The translations under genes were made by a program, and so were the position numbers. DNA of 8,322 nucleotides, from positions 1 through 8,322 of the forward strand of contig CAYRYP010000060.1 of assembly GCA_964428485.1 (NCBI GenBank), in the 5' to 3' direction. The notes beneath the pieces were generated by a model, which saw nothing but the letters and a program-made list of their open reading frames with translations, did not search any database and had not been told where the DNA came from. Shown here in pieces: positions 1 to 6,006 of the stretch. The stretch comes from CAZPAN01 sp964428485 (GTDB taxonomy: Bacteria > Actinomycetota > Coriobacteriia > Coriobacteriales > CADBOM01). Positions within the stretch are counted from its first letter, which is position 1, and every line of letters starts with the position of its first letter.

Positions 1-65
1 AGCACCTGTTCCCCAACGACCCGAAGAGCCAACTTGAGCTCTACGAGCCGTACTTTGAGCAGTAA
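1..65 (+). CDS. C-terminal end of an unidentified protein (partial)
   Basis: Reading from base 3, the window opens with twenty in-frame codons ending at TAA (63-65); the last residues are ...LELYEPYFEQ. The other two plus frames are a less protein-like reading and an early TGA, so this is probably the true tail of a gene that starts outside the window. The visible start, HLFPND, resembles the segment after the catalytic tyrosine of some tyrosine recombinases (Y-x-H-L-F/Y-P-N). An integrase next to a toxin-antitoxin pair would make sense, but the tyrosine itself would lie outside the window. The family is therefore unproven. Confidence 0.45.
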   Translation, partial: HLFPNDPKSQLELYEPYFEQ

Positions 66-84
66 CAGCAAACTATTAATCATG

Positions 85-90
85 TATACT
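85..90 (+). promoter_or_regulatory. Candidate -10 box of the toxin-antitoxin promoter
   Basis: TATACT at 85-90 is one base from the TATAAT consensus. It lies in an AT-rich stretch between the upstream stop codon and the antitoxin start, and it touches the palindromic operator at 91-105. No convincing -35 box sits 16-18 bases upstream; TTGAGC at 55-60 is too far away. Overlap of -10 and operator is the usual arrangement for an autorepressed toxin-antitoxin promoter. Confidence 0.45.
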
Positions 91-111
91 GTTTACGGTG
101 TAAACGTTTTC
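91..111 (+). promoter_or_regulatory. Palindromic operator of the toxin-antitoxin operon
   Basis: GTTTAC (91-96), GGT, GTAAAC (100-105) is a perfect 6-bp inverted repeat with a 3-base centre. A third, degenerate half-site GTTTTC follows directly at 106-111, so AAACGTTT (102-109) is itself palindromic. Ribbon-helix-helix antitoxins such as RelB and DinJ bind short inverted repeats over their own promoter. This site abuts the likely -10 box and lies 35 bases before the antitoxin start, so autoregulation is the natural reading. Confidence 0.6.
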
Positions 112-139
112 ATTTCTATCGTCGCGGAGGTGGTGAACA

Positions 140-421
140 ATGCCAACGTCGTTGGTCAGCGGACGCGTCAACTCCGAAGATAAACAGCGCGCAGATATAT
201 ACATCAGACGAGCTGGACTAACCACATCAGATGTAATCAAAACGGTTTGGAGCAATATCGCGAACACTGGAGAAATCCCTAAGCCGGTTCAAACCCCTTG
301 CAACATAGAGTCCGCAACGGATCGACTTATACAGCTCCGCGCTAAGATTCCCCGGTCAGAATTTCTCGAAAACCTGACACCTGAAGGTCTCAAGGAAGAG
401 CTGAAAGGAAAACATGGATAG
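140..421 (+). CDS. RelB/DinJ-like ribbon-helix-helix antitoxin
   Basis: This 93-residue protein is the likely antitoxin of a type II toxin-antitoxin pair: it should neutralise the PIN toxin encoded next to it and repress their shared promoter. Residues 5-10 (LVSGRV) look like the DNA-contacting beta strand. They are followed by helix 1 (about 12-25) and helix 2 (about 28-43) with the family hallmark AGLTTSDVIK and the closing GEIP, as in RelB/DinJ (PF04221) proteins. The C-terminal half (about 50-93) is charged and probably forms the toxin-binding segment. ATG at 140 is preceded by GGAGG (126-130) with nine bases between, a good SD site. The stop overlaps the toxin start by 8 bases, implying coupled translation. 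Bases 181-240 contain 26 G/C of 60, well below the operon further right, which suggests acquisition by transfer. Confidence 0.85.
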   Translation: MPTSLVSGRVNSEDKQRADIYIRRAGLTTSDVIKTVWSNIANTGEIPKPVQTPCNIESATDRLIQLRAKIPRSEFLENLTPEGLKEELKGKHG

Positions 422-857
422 GATCCTCATCGATACCAATTTCCTATTGGACTGCATCGTCGACGGCAGACCGGGATCCGAAAGCGCACTCAAGCTCTTC
501 GACCTCGTATCGCAGGGGAATATCGATGCTATCGTCTCACCCACATCTCTAAATGACTTCTACTACATCACTAGAAAGGATGTTTCGGAACGAAACCGCA
601 GGGATTTCATTTCTTTGTTTATTGACGTGTTCGTTGTAGCAGATATCGGACGGCTTATATGTGAAACCGCCCTTCTGTCGGACGAACCTGATTTTGAAGA
701 CGGGATACTTCGAGCCATTGCAGAGGCCGAAGACTGCACCTGCATAATCTCTCGTGACCTGCGGGCGTTCAAAGGTTCGAAAGTTTCACGCATGACCGCC
801 GAAGAATACCTAGAGACACCTCCGAACCAGGCCGCTCCGGCAACGAGCGCGAAATAA
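414..857 (+). CDS. PIN-domain toxin (VapC-like ribonuclease)
   Basis: This 147-residue PIN-domain protein is the predicted toxin: a Mg2+-dependent ribonuclease of the VapC class, held inactive by the antitoxin encoded upstream. The acidic pattern of the fold is visible: D7 in ILIDTNFLLD, the N47-D48 position in SPTSLNDFYYI, E95/D96 in DFEDG, and D115 in IISRD. Hydrophobic strands around these residues fit a PIN sandwich, and length is normal for VapC. The C-terminal tail (about 135-147) is Pro/Ala-rich and probably disordered. ATG at 414 overlaps the antitoxin stop by 8 bases, with AAGGA (405-409) as a close SD site. Pairing a PIN toxin with a RelB/DinJ-type antitoxin is a known mix-and-match arrangement. 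Bases 601-660 hold only 23 G/C of 60, supporting horizontal origin. The RNA target cannot be read from sequence. Confidence 0.85.
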   Translation: MDRILIDTNFLLDCIVDGRPGSESALKLFDLVSQGNIDAIVSPTSLNDFYYITRKDVSERNRRDFISLFIDVFVVADIGRLICETALLSDEPDFEDGILRAIAEAEDCTCIISRDLRAFKGSKVSRMTAEEYLETPPNQAAPATSAK

Positions 858-1014
858 GACAGACCTTACAGGTTTGTAAATGCGAGCAAAGTCTCAGCGC
901 CCCCGTATCTGAGAATGCAGCCAGACCTCGACCCTTGCCGGATGCTTGTTTGCGATGTCAGTCAGTTATTATTGACTCCATTCCATCGGCCAATTGCTAG
1001 ATCAGCGAGCTTGG
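858..1014. other. Convergent intergenic region, no gene seen
   Basis: This stretch separates the 3' end of the plus-strand toxin gene from the 3' end of the minus-strand transport operon. I see no credible coding frame. It holds a few short inverted repeats: TTACA/TGTAA at 866-879, TCTCAG/CTGAGA at 892-914 and AGTCA/TGACT at 960-977. None is a classical GC-rich hairpin followed by a T run. Confidence 0.6.
892..914 (-). terminator. Weak candidate terminator hairpin between convergent genes
   Basis: TCTCAG (892-897) and CTGAGA (909-914) form a perfect 6-bp stem with an 11-base C-rich loop. Read on the minus strand the stem is followed by CTTTGC, a poor T tract, and it lies about 100 bases past the operon stop. 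On the plus strand no T run follows. It is the best hairpin in the region but falls short of a standard intrinsic terminator. Confidence 0.25.
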
Positions 1015-2178
1015 TCAGCCGTTCCAGAGGGCACGCCCCTGACTCGCTGCGAGCTCGGGATGCTTGGCCAGGACCCTCGGCACCACAATCGAATCTATGT
1101 GCGCCATCGTCTCGATTATGTCGCGGGCTAAGAGCCAGTCCCATCCGAGCCATGCGAGGCGCCTGCCATCAAGCTCGCAGCGCTGCTGCTCAGAGCATAC
1201 ATGCAGCATGTTCTTGCCAGCTAGCGAATCAGCTAGGTCTTGCCCGTAGAAAAAATCGAGGATGTCTCGCACACGCTGTTCGTCGGTATTTCGCGCAAGA
1301 ACATAGTAAGGGGCAAGCAATGCCCCCTCGCTTGGCCAGACCCGAATCAAGAAGTCCTCGCGAGGGGCAGCCTCGGCAAAAAACCACGGCAGTAGGAACA
1401 CCGCATGGGTGTTTCGCTTTCGAAGCGACATCCGCATCATATCGAGCGTATCAACCGGCTCAGACAAGTTGTCGGCGAAAGCGGCCAGCCCGTCGTCACC
1501 GAACATCCGATAGATGTACAGCAGCGGGATCTCGTTGATGTCGTCGATATTGAACCCGCACACGACAAGATCGTAATAGGCCGGATCAAGTATGTCTGCC
1601 CACGAGCGCGGCACGGGCAGGCCGCCCAGCTTGCGCGTATCCACGAGCATCGTAAATGCGCTGCCCCCGAATATATGGTAGCTTCCCGAGGCATCAACCA
1701 GATCCACGCCGTCGAACACAGAGATCGGGAATGTCCGACAAGAATCCCCCTCCGCAGAACCGTCGGGTCTATGCCAAGGAAGAAGGGTGGTCTGCGCGTC
1801 GGATGCACCCCACAATGGGCCTGGCCCAGGGCCGCATGAGACGGCCCCGGGTCGGGCGAAGTCTTCGAACTCGCGAGTGTCCACGAATCTCCTGCGGAAA
1901 TCCGCGCCGAGGAACTCCCCAAATCCCATGCCGCCGATCACATCTGGGAGTTTGGAGGCGTCCCGAATCAGGCTGATGTCCTGGTAGGCCGGGTCGGGCT
2001 TCACAATCGACGCATGACCGCCCTCGATCCGCTCGTTGTGCGAGGCGTTGTAGGATGCGACGAATCTGTTGGCGGCTTGCGTCGCCTCTTTCATCCCGGG
2101 CCCGTAGACACTGAGCACGAAGTCGAGCTTGCGCCTCCGAGAGTCGGGAAGGTCGTTTCTCCTGATGTACCGCCGCAT
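1015..2178 (-). CDS. Substrate-binding-protein-like protein without signal peptide
   Basis: The 387-residue product looks like an extracellular solute-binding protein of the Fe3+/polyamine type (SBP_bac_1/6-like). Evidence is the first-strand segment LDFVLSVYGPGMKEA (18-32), the helix RFVASYN, the hinge-type segment GLPVPRSWADILDPAYYDLV (186-205), and the late WPSEGALLAPYYVLARN (281-297) and LAWLGWDWLLARDI (341-354). Yet the N-terminus is MRRYIRRNDLPDSRRRK, charged and with no hydrophobic signal sequence or lipobox, so it is predicted to be cytosolic. A Gly/Pro-rich stretch around 115-145 looks like a variable insertion. ATG at 2178 has AGGA (2188-2191) nine bases upstream and starts 14 bases after the lipoprotein gene, so it is the last gene of the operon. 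From memory, signal-less relatives occur near similar importers in other anaerobes; I cannot verify this here. Role unknown; binding of an imported or processed ligand in the cytosol is my inference. Confidence 0.75.
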   Translation of the reverse strand: MRRYIRRNDLPDSRRRKLDFVLSVYGPGMKEATQAANRFVASYNASHNERIEGGHASIVKPDPAYQDISLIRDASKLPDVIGGMGFGEFLGADFRRRFVDTREFEDFARPGAVSCGPGPGPLWGASDAQTTLLPWHRPDGSAEGDSCRTFPISVFDGVDLVDASGSYHIFGGSAFTMLVDTRKLGGLPVPRSWADILDPAYYDLVVCGFNIDDINEIPLLYIYRMFGDDGLAAFADNLSEPVDTLDMMRMSLRKRNTHAVFLLPWFFAEAAPREDFLIRVWPSEGALLAPYYVLARNTDEQRVRDILDFFYGQDLADSLAGKNMLHVCSEQQRCELDGRRLAWLGWDWLLARDIIETMAHIDSIVVPRVLAKHPELAASQGRALWNG

Positions 2179-2192
2179 CCGGAATGTTCCTA

Positions 2193-3290
2193 TCAGAGCA
2201 CCTGAGTGTCGAGCAGGCTGTCTACCTGCTCGTCAGTAAGATCGTAGTGGTAGAAGAGACTGTAAAAGTCTTTGACGTAGGTTTCGAGATCGTAGGCGGC
2301 CTGCTCGGGATAGAGGATGCTGTTGGTCCAGAGCACGCCGATGACCCTGTTCACGCCGGTGGGCTTGTCGACCCAGCTGAAGGGGGTCTGCGGTGCGGCG
2401 TAGACCTGCCCGTCCTGCACAGCGGGGACATCGGCCCAGGTGCTGGATCCGTAGATCTCGGCCTGATCGCCGGTGGCGGTGGAGATGATCACCTGCGGCT
2501 GCCAGGTGAGCACCTGCTCCATCGACACGTCTGAGAAGCCGCTGGTCTGGTCGGTATCGCAAACGTTGATTCCGCCAGCCGGGGTCACGAACTGTCCGTT
2601 CCAGTTGCTGTCTCCGCAAGTCTGCAGGCCGTCGTCTCCGGTGGAGTAGAACACACGAACACGTTGGTCGTCTGCAATCTGCGACATCGTGGAGTCCACC
2701 TCTTCGAACACGCTGTCGATGTAGGCACCCAGCTCATCGCACTTGTCGGTCTGGTCAAGGATGGTACCGAGGAATCTGTAGGTATCACCGAGGTTCGCTA
2801 GTTCGGCGTCACCCACCACAACCGGCACCCCGATCTCGGAGGTGAGGTCGTCGTATATCGTGAAGTCGGTGTTATCAAGGTCGCAGGTTACAAAGATGAA
2901 GTCCGGGGCCATCTCGAGGATCTCCTCCTTGTTGGGCTCCTCCCACTTACTAACGCTGGTGATCACCGGAAGCGAGGCCGCGGTATCATCGAGGTAGACA
3001 AGATCCTCGTCGGAAAGCTCAAAGGTCCAACCGGTTAGCAGCGACGAGTCGATGCTGTAGATCATGATACCGTCTGGATTGGCAGCACCCATGATCTTGG
3101 TGGGGTGCGTGGGAATCGTTACCTCTCGGCCCGCCATGTCGGTGATGGTCTGCGTGGTGGCCTCTTCTTCGGCAGATTCGCCATTTGAGCTGCATCCCGT
3201 CAGCACGAGCGCGAAGATGGCCATCAGCGATGCAAGCATGATTGCCAGCGTACGGCCTAGCCGTCTCTCACTCTTGATCTGATTCGTCAT
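2193..3290 (-). CDS. Lipoprotein substrate-binding protein for a metal chelate (FepB/BtuF class)
   Basis: This is the extracytoplasmic receptor of the importer: a 365-residue lipoprotein of the class III periplasmic-binding family (PF01497) that captures iron-siderophores, haem or corrinoids. Residues 1-29 form a signal peptide with KSERRLGR, a hydrophobic core and the lipobox LTGC; C33 would be lipidated. An acidic linker (38-47) leads to the first lobe TITDMAGREVTIP (48-60). Family landmarks are NKEEILEMAPDFIF (120-133), LTWQPQVIIS (261-270), SWVDKPTGVNRVIGVLW (305-321) and the C-terminal YHYDLTDEQVDSLL. Ligand identity cannot be read from these. ATG at 3290 was chosen because GGAGG (3296-3300) lies just upstream and the signal peptide begins there; upstream in-frame codons lie within the preceding gene. 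The start overlaps that gene by 23 bases. Its position after two cytosolic ATP/GTP-binding genes, not next to the permease, is unusual. Confidence 0.9.
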   Translation of the reverse strand: MTNQIKSERRLGRTLAIMLASLMAIFALVLTGCSSNGESAEEEATTQTITDMAGREVTIPTHPTKIMGAANPDGIMIYSIDSSLLTGWTFELSDEDLVYLDDTAASLPVITSVSKWEEPNKEEILEMAPDFIFVTCDLDNTDFTIYDDLTSEIGVPVVVGDAELANLGDTYRFLGTILDQTDKCDELGAYIDSVFEEVDSTMSQIADDQRVRVFYSTGDDGLQTCGDSNWNGQFVTPAGGINVCDTDQTSGFSDVSMEQVLTWQPQVIISTATGDQAEIYGSSTWADVPAVQDGQVYAAPQTPFSWVDKPTGVNRVIGVLWTNSILYPEQAAYDLETYVKDFYSLFYHYDLTDEQVDSLLDTQVL

Positions 3291-4419
3291 TGGTTCCTCC
3301 TTCTGTCTGTTTGGTGTCATTCGTTCCAACGACCCGGGCCTGGACAGGCATCGGGTGAGCCGCCGCCACACGGCCCATCATGTCCGTCCAACTGCGGTCC
3401 TCTACCCGCCCACAGCCTAGGTTGATGTCCATCTCGATACGCTTGCCATCGCGCACCATCGTCCGAAGACCCATCAGCATCGCGTCGATGCGCCCGAGCG
3501 CCTCGGCGTTCGCGCGCTCCATGGCGCTTGGCTCTATGACGTCCCTGATTCCGCCGTTGCCGATCACAAGGCGGCGGTCGCCGCACAGCGCGATGAGTGG
3601 ATCATGGGTGACTACGAACACGATCTTGTCGCTGCTCGTGAGCAAGTCGAGTGCCCTCATGCGGTCGACGCCGGCGTTCTCGATCTCGTCGATCAGGACT
3701 ATCGGTGACGAGCTGATGAACGCAAGGTCGGAGATCATCACAGCCCTCGACTGACCGCCCGACAGAACGGTGAGCGAGTCGGATGGGTCGAACGGCTCGC
3801 CGGCCAGCTCGCGAGCGCACATGAGAGCGCGCGCAACGGTGGGCTCGACCTGCCGCTTGGGCATCATACGGCTCTCAGCGTGCAGACGCAGGAACGCCTT
3901 CACAGAGAGGTCCATCACGAAGGTCATACTCTGCGAGAGCTGAGCGACTATACGGCCCTCCGCCGAGTAACGCATCGAGTCTGTCGGGGGCTTCCCATCC
4001 ACCAGGATCCTCCGGCCCGTGGGGCTATCGCCCTGGGCGAGGTACTCGATATCCTCGAGCAGACGGCTTTTGCCCGACCCCGTAGGCCCGACGATACAGA
4101 TCGACTCCCCACGTCGGGCTTTGACCGACACGCCCTCTGGCACGCCGTCTTTATCGCGCCCGCCAAAAATCTCGATCGAGCTGATGCCATGCGGCCCAGA
4201 AGCGATCCCCTCCATACGCTCGACGTACGCTTCTAGCCCCTCGCAGATCTCCATGGGACCTATACCGCAGTCCTGCAGGTCGAAATCGTCCAGCGAAGCG
4301 GCGTAGACCGACACCGTCTGATCGCCCACCGGTGCGGCGATCCCAATCTCGTCAAAGAAGTCCCCACAGCAGGGATGCTCGGCCACGAGTCTGGAATATG
4401 GGATCTCGGAAAGCCGCAC
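3268..4419 (-). CDS. Soluble ABC-type ATPase with N-terminal DUF1858/ScdA_N-like domain
   Basis: This 383-residue protein carries one ABC ATPase domain: Walker A GPTGSGKS (111-118), a Q-loop glutamine near 163, signature LSGGQSRAV (219-227), Walker B IVLIDEIE with D244/E245, and the switch H272 in VTHDP. In front is a separate domain (about 1-70) with EIPYSRLVAEHPCCGDFFDEIGI, which resembles the small helical DUF1858/ScdA_N type (E-x-x-P...FF...GI), including a Cys17-Cys18 pair. There are no membrane segments. The importer already has a normal FecE-type ATPase, so a non-transport or alternative-partner role is likely. A further C-terminal region (about 296-383) holds ERANAEALGRIDAMLMGL and no known motif. 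GTG at 4419 is the start because AGGAGG (4427-4432) lies seven bases upstream; earlier in-frame ATGs lie inside the GTPase gene. The gap to the GTPase stop is 4 bases. Precise function unknown. Confidence 0.8.
   Translation of the reverse strand: MRLSEIPYSRLVAEHPCCGDFFDEIGIAAPVGDQTVSVYAASLDDFDLQDCGIGPMEICEGLEAYVERMEGIASGPHGISSIEIFGGRDKDGVPEGVSVKARRGESICIVGPTGSGKSRLLEDIEYLAQGDSPTGRRILVDGKPPTDSMRYSAEGRIVAQLSQSMTFVMDLSVKAFLRLHAESRMMPKRQVEPTVARALMCARELAGEPFDPSDSLTVLSGGQSRAVMISDLAFISSSPIVLIDEIENAGVDRMRALDLLTSSDKIVFVVTHDPLIALCGDRRLVIGNGGIRDVIEPSAMERANAEALGRIDAMLMGLRTMVRDGKRIEMDINLGCGRVEDRSWTDMMGRVAAAHPMPVQARVVGTNDTKQTEGGTNDESDQE
3296..3300 (-). promoter_or_regulatory. Ribosome binding site fixing the lipoprotein start
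   Basis: On the minus strand GGAGG stands five bases before ATG 3290 and lies inside the end of the soluble ATPase gene. It selects the start that gives a proper signal peptide and excludes a 27-codon extension. Confidence 0.75.
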
Positions 4420-4423
4420 GCTG

Positions 4424-5161
4424 CTACCTCCTCGACGAAGCGCCTGCCGCACTGTCATTTCCCACGGACGCTCCCATCCCCGGGAGGTCCATGTACTTGA
4501 CATTGCCGACGGCGTACTTGTCACCGATGCGAGTCTCCCCAAAGCAGTAGGAACAAGCCGCTCCGGGCATAGAGAATCTCAGACGCGACGGCTCGCCGTC
4601 CGTACGCTCTAGCCCCTCGCTGAGCATCGCGACAAGTGCCTCGATTCCCTGCCCAGTGAGCCCGTTGACAAACAGCGTCTTAGCGCGCGGATTAGCCCTC
4701 ACCACTTGCAGTGCGAACACCTCGCGTTCAGCTTGGGAGACCAGGTCTCCTTTCGTTACCACGACATAGTCGGCGAGCTTGAGCATCGGCCCGATCTTCC
4801 TGGGAGCATCCACGCCCGAGAGGACGTCGATCACGCATACCGCCGGCATACCGCGCAGATGCGGGGAACAGCGATTACATAACCCAGCGCTCTCGGCCAC
4901 CAGCAGATCAGCCCTCTCGCGCGAAGCCCACTCCATGCACGCCCCGATATTGACAGCGAAGAAGTGGTCGGGGCACAACACCCCACTGACACCTGTCACC
5001 ACAGGCACACCGAGCACCTCGTAGGCGGAGGCGTCTCGACTTGTCAGGCAATCGAACTTGACCACTGCGGGACTGTAGGTGCCCTTCAGGTGCGGGATCA
5101 GCTTCGAGATCACCGATGTCTTGCCACACGATGGAGGCCCTGAGAACGTCACCAGTCTCAT
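4424..5161 (-). CDS. HypB/UreG-like GTPase (G3E/SIMIBI class) with Cys motifs
   Basis: A 245-residue P-loop GTPase of the type used for metal delivery (HypB for nickel in hydrogenase, UreG in urease, CobW/COG0523). Walker A is GPPSCGKT (8-15), the switch/Mg2+ region includes VVKFDCLTSRD (33-43) and LLVAESAG (86-93), and the guanine-specificity motif is TKGDL (136-140), with Thr in place of the usual Asn. Unusual Cys/His content suggests metal binding: CPDH (63-66), CNRC followed by H101 (95-101) and, near the end, CSYCFGE (203-209). A poorly conserved tail (229-245) is Ser/Ala/Gly-rich. ATG at 5161 overlaps the preceding stop as ATGA and has AGGAGG (5170-5175) eight bases upstream. No hydrogenase or urease gene is in view, so the client is unknown; coupling to a metal-chelate importer suggests handling of the imported metal or cofactor. 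Confidence 0.82.
   Translation of the reverse strand: MRLVTFSGPPSCGKTSVISKLIPHLKGTYSPAVVKFDCLTSRDASAYEVLGVPVVTGVSGVLCPDHFFAVNIGACMEWASRERADLLVAESAGLCNRCSPHLRGMPAVCVIDVLSGVDAPRKIGPMLKLADYVVVTKGDLVSQAEREVFALQVVRANPRAKTLFVNGLTGQGIEALVAMLSEGLERTDGEPSRLRFSMPGAACSYCFGETRIGDKYAVGNVKYMDLPGMGASVGNDSAAGASSRR
4427..4432 (-). promoter_or_regulatory. Ribosome binding site fixing a GTG start
   Basis: Minus-strand AGGAGG spans the last codons of the GTPase gene and stands seven bases before GTG 4419. It is the decisive evidence that the soluble ATPase starts at this GTG and not at an upstream in-frame ATG. Confidence 0.8.
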
Positions 5162-6006
5162 TTCCCGAACCTCCTCTCCGAATTCAAGCGCAGGATGCAG
5201 CTGCGGACTGGTTCGCCATCCAGCTCCTGCTCGATGATCGAGATGTCGGTGCCGTAGGCATGCGAGAGGCGTCCCTCAGTGAGAACCTCCGAACACGGAC
5301 CACACCAGTACGTGTCTTGCGCTATCAGAAGCACCTTGTCGGCCACCAGCAGCGCGTGGTTGGGGTTATGCGTGGTCATCAGAACCTGTAAGCCACGGGT
5401 GCGCGTAAGCTCGCGGATCTCTGTTAGCAGCCTCGACTGGTTTCCAAGGTCGAGACTCGACGCCGGCTCGTCCATAATGAGTACGGAAGGATCCTGAACG
5501 AGCGCGCGGGCAATCAGAACCATCTGACGCTGCCCACCGCTGATCTCGGTGTAGGAACGGTCGGAAATGTCCCGCATCCCCATCTCATCGAGGATGCGCA
5601 TCACGGCGCGCTTGTCCTCCTCCGACGGGGTCGAGAAAAGCCCTACATGCGGCGTGCGCCCCATCAGCACGATCTCGCCCACAGTGAACGGGAAGGCAGG
5701 CGAGTGGGTCTGCGGGACGTAGGCGATGCCCGACGGCCGGGATGCGCCGGATCGCCTAGCGCCGGCGCTGCGGCCCGCGCTCCGGGNNNNNNNNNNTCCC
5801 CTATTGCTTGACACCGGAACCCCGTCCATCAGGATCTCCCCCGAGATCCTCGGAATCAGGTCGAGCAACGTCTTAAAGAGGGTGGTCTTGCCTACACCGT
5901 TCGGCCCGAGCATGACGAGTGTCTCGCCCGGCTCCACCACAAACGACACGTCCTCGACCACGGGCCTGCCTCCGTAGCCGCATGTGAGCGACCTCACCTC
6001 GATCAT
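5158..6006 (-). CDS. FecE/BtuD-type ABC transporter ATPase (contains assembly gap)
   Basis: This is the nucleotide-binding subunit that powers the permease. Counting from ATG 6006 it has 282 codons, four of which are unresolved. It shows ITCGYGG-type strand 1 (here LTCGYGGRPVVEDVS), Walker A GPNGVGKTT (about 34-42), Q-loop YVPQ, signature ISGGQRQMV, Walker B VLIMDEP, D-loop SSLD and switch THNPNHAL. Family members are usually about 255-265 residues. The excess lies between EILMDG and the Q-loop, where the assembly gap and a strange Arg/Ser/Ala/Gly run sit; there the spacing is roughly twice what I expect. ATG 6006 is preferred over TTG 6015: AGGAG (6016-6020) is nine bases from the ATG but directly abuts the TTG, and the ATG gives a 4-base ATGA overlap with the permease stop. 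The next gene overlaps its stop by 4 bases. Confidence 0.88.
   Translation of the reverse strand: MIEVRSLTCGYGGRPVVEDVSFVVEPGETLVMLGPNGVGKTTLFKTLLDLIPRISGEILMDGVPVSSNRGXXXXRSAGRSAGARRSGASRPSGIAYVPQTHSPAFPFTVGEIVLMGRTPHVGLFSTPSEEDKRAVMRILDEMGMRDISDRSYTEISGGQRQMVLIARALVQDPSVLIMDEPASSLDLGNQSRLLTEIRELTRTRGLQVLMTTHNPNHALLVADKVLLIAQDTYWCGPCSEVLTEGRLSHAYGTDISIIEQELDGEPVRSCILRLNSERRFGK
5721..5786 (-). repeat. GC-rich repeat/palindrome patch beside the assembly gap
   Basis: Within the FecE-like gene, AGCGCCGGCGCT (5758-5769) is a perfect 12-bp palindrome, and GCGG-C-CCGC follows it. On the coding strand two near-identical 12-mers, CGGAGCGCGGGC and CGCAGCGCCGGC, sit in tandem, encoding RSAG-RSAG. GGCGAT and ATCGCC (5722-5727, 5751-5756) are inverted copies. 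The patch is far more GC-rich than its surroundings and runs straight into the Ns. Confidence 0.6.
5787..5796. other. Assembly gap of ten Ns
   Basis: Ten unresolved bases fall inside the FecE-like ATPase gene. The reading frame happens to stay open across them at this length, but ten may be a placeholder, so the true length and sequence of the ATPase here are unknown. Confidence 0.95.

Noticed and set aside
860..980. CRISPR, attachment site or strong intrinsic terminator in the convergent region
   Set aside because: Only short unrelated inverted repeats are present, with no regularly spaced direct repeats and no GC-rich hairpin followed by a T run.
915..1538. Plus-strand open frame of 207 codons opposite the cytosolic binding-protein gene
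   Set aside because: Its translation is Arg/Ser/Pro-rich with no domain, it lacks a convincing SD site, and it lies almost wholly antisense to a better supported gene.
1437..1922. Minus-strand frame of 161 codons within the binding-protein gene
   Set aside because: It is an out-of-frame reading of the same region; the longer frame carries the family motifs without a break, so no frameshift needs to be assumed.
3268..4419. UvrA, SMC-like or RecF-like DNA repair ATPase
   Set aside because: There is a single compact ABC domain with standard short spacing, no zinc-finger insertion and no coiled coil.
4420..4542. Longer N-terminus for the soluble ABC ATPase from an upstream ATG
   Set aside because: Those codons overlap the GTPase gene in another frame, and AGGAGG is ideally placed for GTG 4419.
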